Below are positions 5,107 through 6,305 of a stretch of DNA of 6,305 nucleotides, piece by piece. The notes under the pieces are model-generated. The model made no database searches. It was not told the origin of the DNA and saw only the letters and a program-made list of their open reading frames with translations. How positions within the stretch are numbered: the stretch's first letter is position 1; every line of letters starts with the position of its first letter. This DNA comes from Coleofasciculus sp. S288 (lineage in GTDB: Bacteria > Cyanobacteriota > Cyanobacteriia > Cyanobacteriales > Coleofasciculaceae): contig JAIUYC010000253.1 in the NCBI GenBank assembly GCA_020216575.1, positions 1 through 6,305 on the forward strand, given 5' to 3'. The position numbers and the translations under genes are program-made.

Positions 5107-6180
5107 ATGGCTTTTGATATCAGTGTCTTAAAACTGCCTACCATCAAAAATGGCTCTCGTGGGCTTCATGTCCGTGCTTGGCAGAGCTTTTTAACAGAAG
5201 CTGATTATCCGGTCGGAACGATTGATGGCGATTTTGGAGATAAAACAGAGGTAGCAACCCGCAACTATCAACAAAGAAATGAATTGACTGTCAATGGAGT
5301 TGTAAATATTGCAACTTATGCGGTGGCTTTGAGGGGTGGATTCATTTATAAAGTTCCCAATCTAACCGCGAAATTACTGTTAGAGTATCTTCGCTTTGGT
5401 GAAGCAGAAGTTAGAGACTTACAAAAAAGTTTAAATACAATCATCACTCCTGATTTAGAAGTAGATGGAGACTTTGGCCTTAGAAGTAGTGCAGGATTAG
5501 CGCAAGCTTACAAACAACGAGATGTGCGATTGCGCAGGGACTTAGAGAACAAGCTTTCTACCCTAACAAAGCAGAAACTCGGAGATGATTTCCTGCCAGC
5601 GATCGATATTCTTAACGGCTATGCTAAACGAATCCGATTTCGCCTTAGCGGTTCTCATTGGATTGAGTACTTTCCAACCAGCCGTTCCATTTCCGATCTA
5701 GCCCCACCCTTCCGGGAAAATGTGCAAGCGTTTTATAACGCTCTGGTTGACGCAGGATCACAAATTATTATTGCGGCGACGTATCGGCCTCCCCAACGGG
5801 CTTACTTGATGCACTATGCTGCCAAAATTGATAGAGGACAGATTGTACCAGCGAGAGTGCCATCAATGGCTGGGGTTGATATTGAGTGGGTACACTACAC
5901 CAATGCGGGTTCGTTGCAAGCCGCAGAACAGATGGTAGAAGCTTATGGTTTGGGTGGGAATCCCGTGGCGCTGAAGTCTCTTCACACTCAACGATTGGCG
6001 ATCGATTGGAATATTACCTGGGATGGTACGCTCAAAATTAAGAAAAAGGATGGAGTTCTCGTCAGTATTGGCGATCCGCCGAATGGTGCCTTTAATGTTC
6101 TCCTGCATGCTGTAGGTGCATCCTATGGCGTGCTTAAGTTATGGAGTGATCCACCTCATTGGTCAATTAACGGTCGTTGA
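5107..6180 (+). CDS. Peptidoglycan-binding protein with C-terminal M15-like (VanY/endolysin-type) metallopeptidase domain
   Basis: The product is 357 aa. The N-terminal part holds two PG_binding_1-type units, about 12-75 (IDGDFGDKTEVATRNYQ) and 98-140 (VDGDFGLRSSAG). A 40-residue linker follows, then a catalytic region from about 200 to 357. M15 features in order are R227 in ATYRPPQRAYLMH, S291-x-H293 and D300 in SLHTQRLAID, and D348-P-P-H351-W near the C-terminus. H293, D300 and H351 fit the zinc ligands and D348 a catalytic acid. M15 enzymes cut D-Ala-D-Ala or L-Ala-D-Glu in stem peptides; which bond is cut here is not readable. The glycine of the usual HxxGxAxD is Arg296. No signal peptide is seen. 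ATG 5107 follows CTAGGCTT, with only a weak AGG. It lies 320 nt after the amidase gene on the same strand. Confidence 0.82.
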   Translation: MAFDISVLKLPTIKNGSRGLHVRAWQSFLTEADYPVGTIDGDFGDKTEVATRNYQQRNELTVNGVVNIATYAVALRGGFIYKVPNLTAKLLLEYLRFGEAEVRDLQKSLNTIITPDLEVDGDFGLRSSAGLAQAYKQRDVRLRRDLENKLSTLTKQKLGDDFLPAIDILNGYAKRIRFRLSGSHWIEYFPTSRSISDLAPPFRENVQAFYNALVDAGSQIIIAATYRPPQRAYLMHYAAKIDRGQIVPARVPSMAGVDIEWVHYTNAGSLQAAEQMVEAYGLGGNPVALKSLHTQRLAIDWNITWDGTLKIKKKDGVLVSIGDPPNGAFNVLLHAVGASYGVLKLWSDPPHWSINGR

Positions 6181-6219
6181 GAGTTGAATCAAGACAATTT
6201 TAGAGTTTGGAACGACTTT

Positions 6220-6227
6220 GCGATCGC
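6220..6227. repeat. HIP1 octamer GCGATCGC downstream of the M15-like gene
   Basis: An exact octamer within the longer palindrome TGCGATCGCA (6219-6228), 40 nt past the stop codon. Confidence 0.9.
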
Positions 6228-6242
6228 ACAAGGATGCTAAAT

Positions 6243-6296
6243 CTTCTCTAGATGAGAAAGTTAATTGTTACATAGACAGCAGCAACTATTAGTTGC
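6243..6296. repeat. Two short inverted repeats in the 3' noncoding end
   Basis: A perfect hairpin GCAACT-ATT-AGTTGC occupies 6282-6296, and a smaller TTCTC/GAGAA stem lies at about 6244-6258. Neither is followed by a T-run, so a terminator for the M15-like gene is only possible, not shown. The rest of 6181-6305 shows no gene; the window ends here. Confidence 0.4.
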
Positions 6297-6305
6297 ACAA
6301 GCATC

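Noticed and set aside
3866..6180. Calling the right half a prophage
   Set aside because: Only lysin-like genes are present. No holin, structural, integrase or repressor gene and no attachment repeats are visible in the window.

Overview
The window looks like a chromosomal segment of a filamentous or otherwise repeat-rich cyanobacterium. The evidence is four exact GCGATCGC (HIP1) octamers in 6.3 kb, heptamer/octamer short tandem repeats (STRR type), long perfect palindromes in the intergenic spaces, a small IS630-type MITE, and a Uma2-family protein. No genus can be fixed from the sequence alone.

Layout: (1) 60-680 (+) is an AlkB-like 2-oxoglutarate/Fe(II) dioxygenase. (2) 681-950 is the convergent gap after it, holding a perfect 11-bp palindrome, a roughly 92-bp MITE flanked by TA, and a heptamer tandem repeat. 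(3) 951-2564 (-) is a long SGNH/GDSL hydrolase with all catalytic blocks present. Its best start is the ATG at 2564, which has a strong Shine-Dalgarno, rather than the GTG at 2654. (4) 2565-2738 is a divergent promoter region with a small palindrome. (5) 2739 (or 2715)-3578 (+) is a Uma2 (DUF820) PD-(D/E)XK nuclease-fold protein with a heptad-repeat tail. (6) 3579-3865 contains a nested palindromic repeat and a candidate sigma70 promoter. (7) 3866-4786 (+) is an N-acetylmuramoyl-L-alanine amidase (Amidase_3) with two peptidoglycan-binding domains. (8) 4787-5106 is a gap with two tandem repeats, a HIP1 site and a terminator-like hairpin. (9) 5107-6180 (+) is a peptidoglycan-binding protein with a C-terminal M15-like metallopeptidase domain. 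(10) 6181-6305 is noncoding.

The functional theme of the right half is peptidoglycan cleavage. Two adjacent same-strand enzymes, neither with a visible signal peptide, carry four PG_binding_1-type repeats between them. They should cut different bonds: MurNAc-L-Ala for the amidase, and a peptide-stem bond for the M15-like enzyme. The terminator-like hairpin and repeats between them argue against a simple two-gene operon. The left half (AlkB, SGNH, Uma2) shows no clear pathway link and reads as mixed accessory content. I see no complete transposase, CRISPR array, tRNA or rRNA. The strongest candidates for novelty are the signal-less lysin pair, the altered HxxGxAxD motif of the M15-like enzyme, and the unusually extended SGNH hydrolase.
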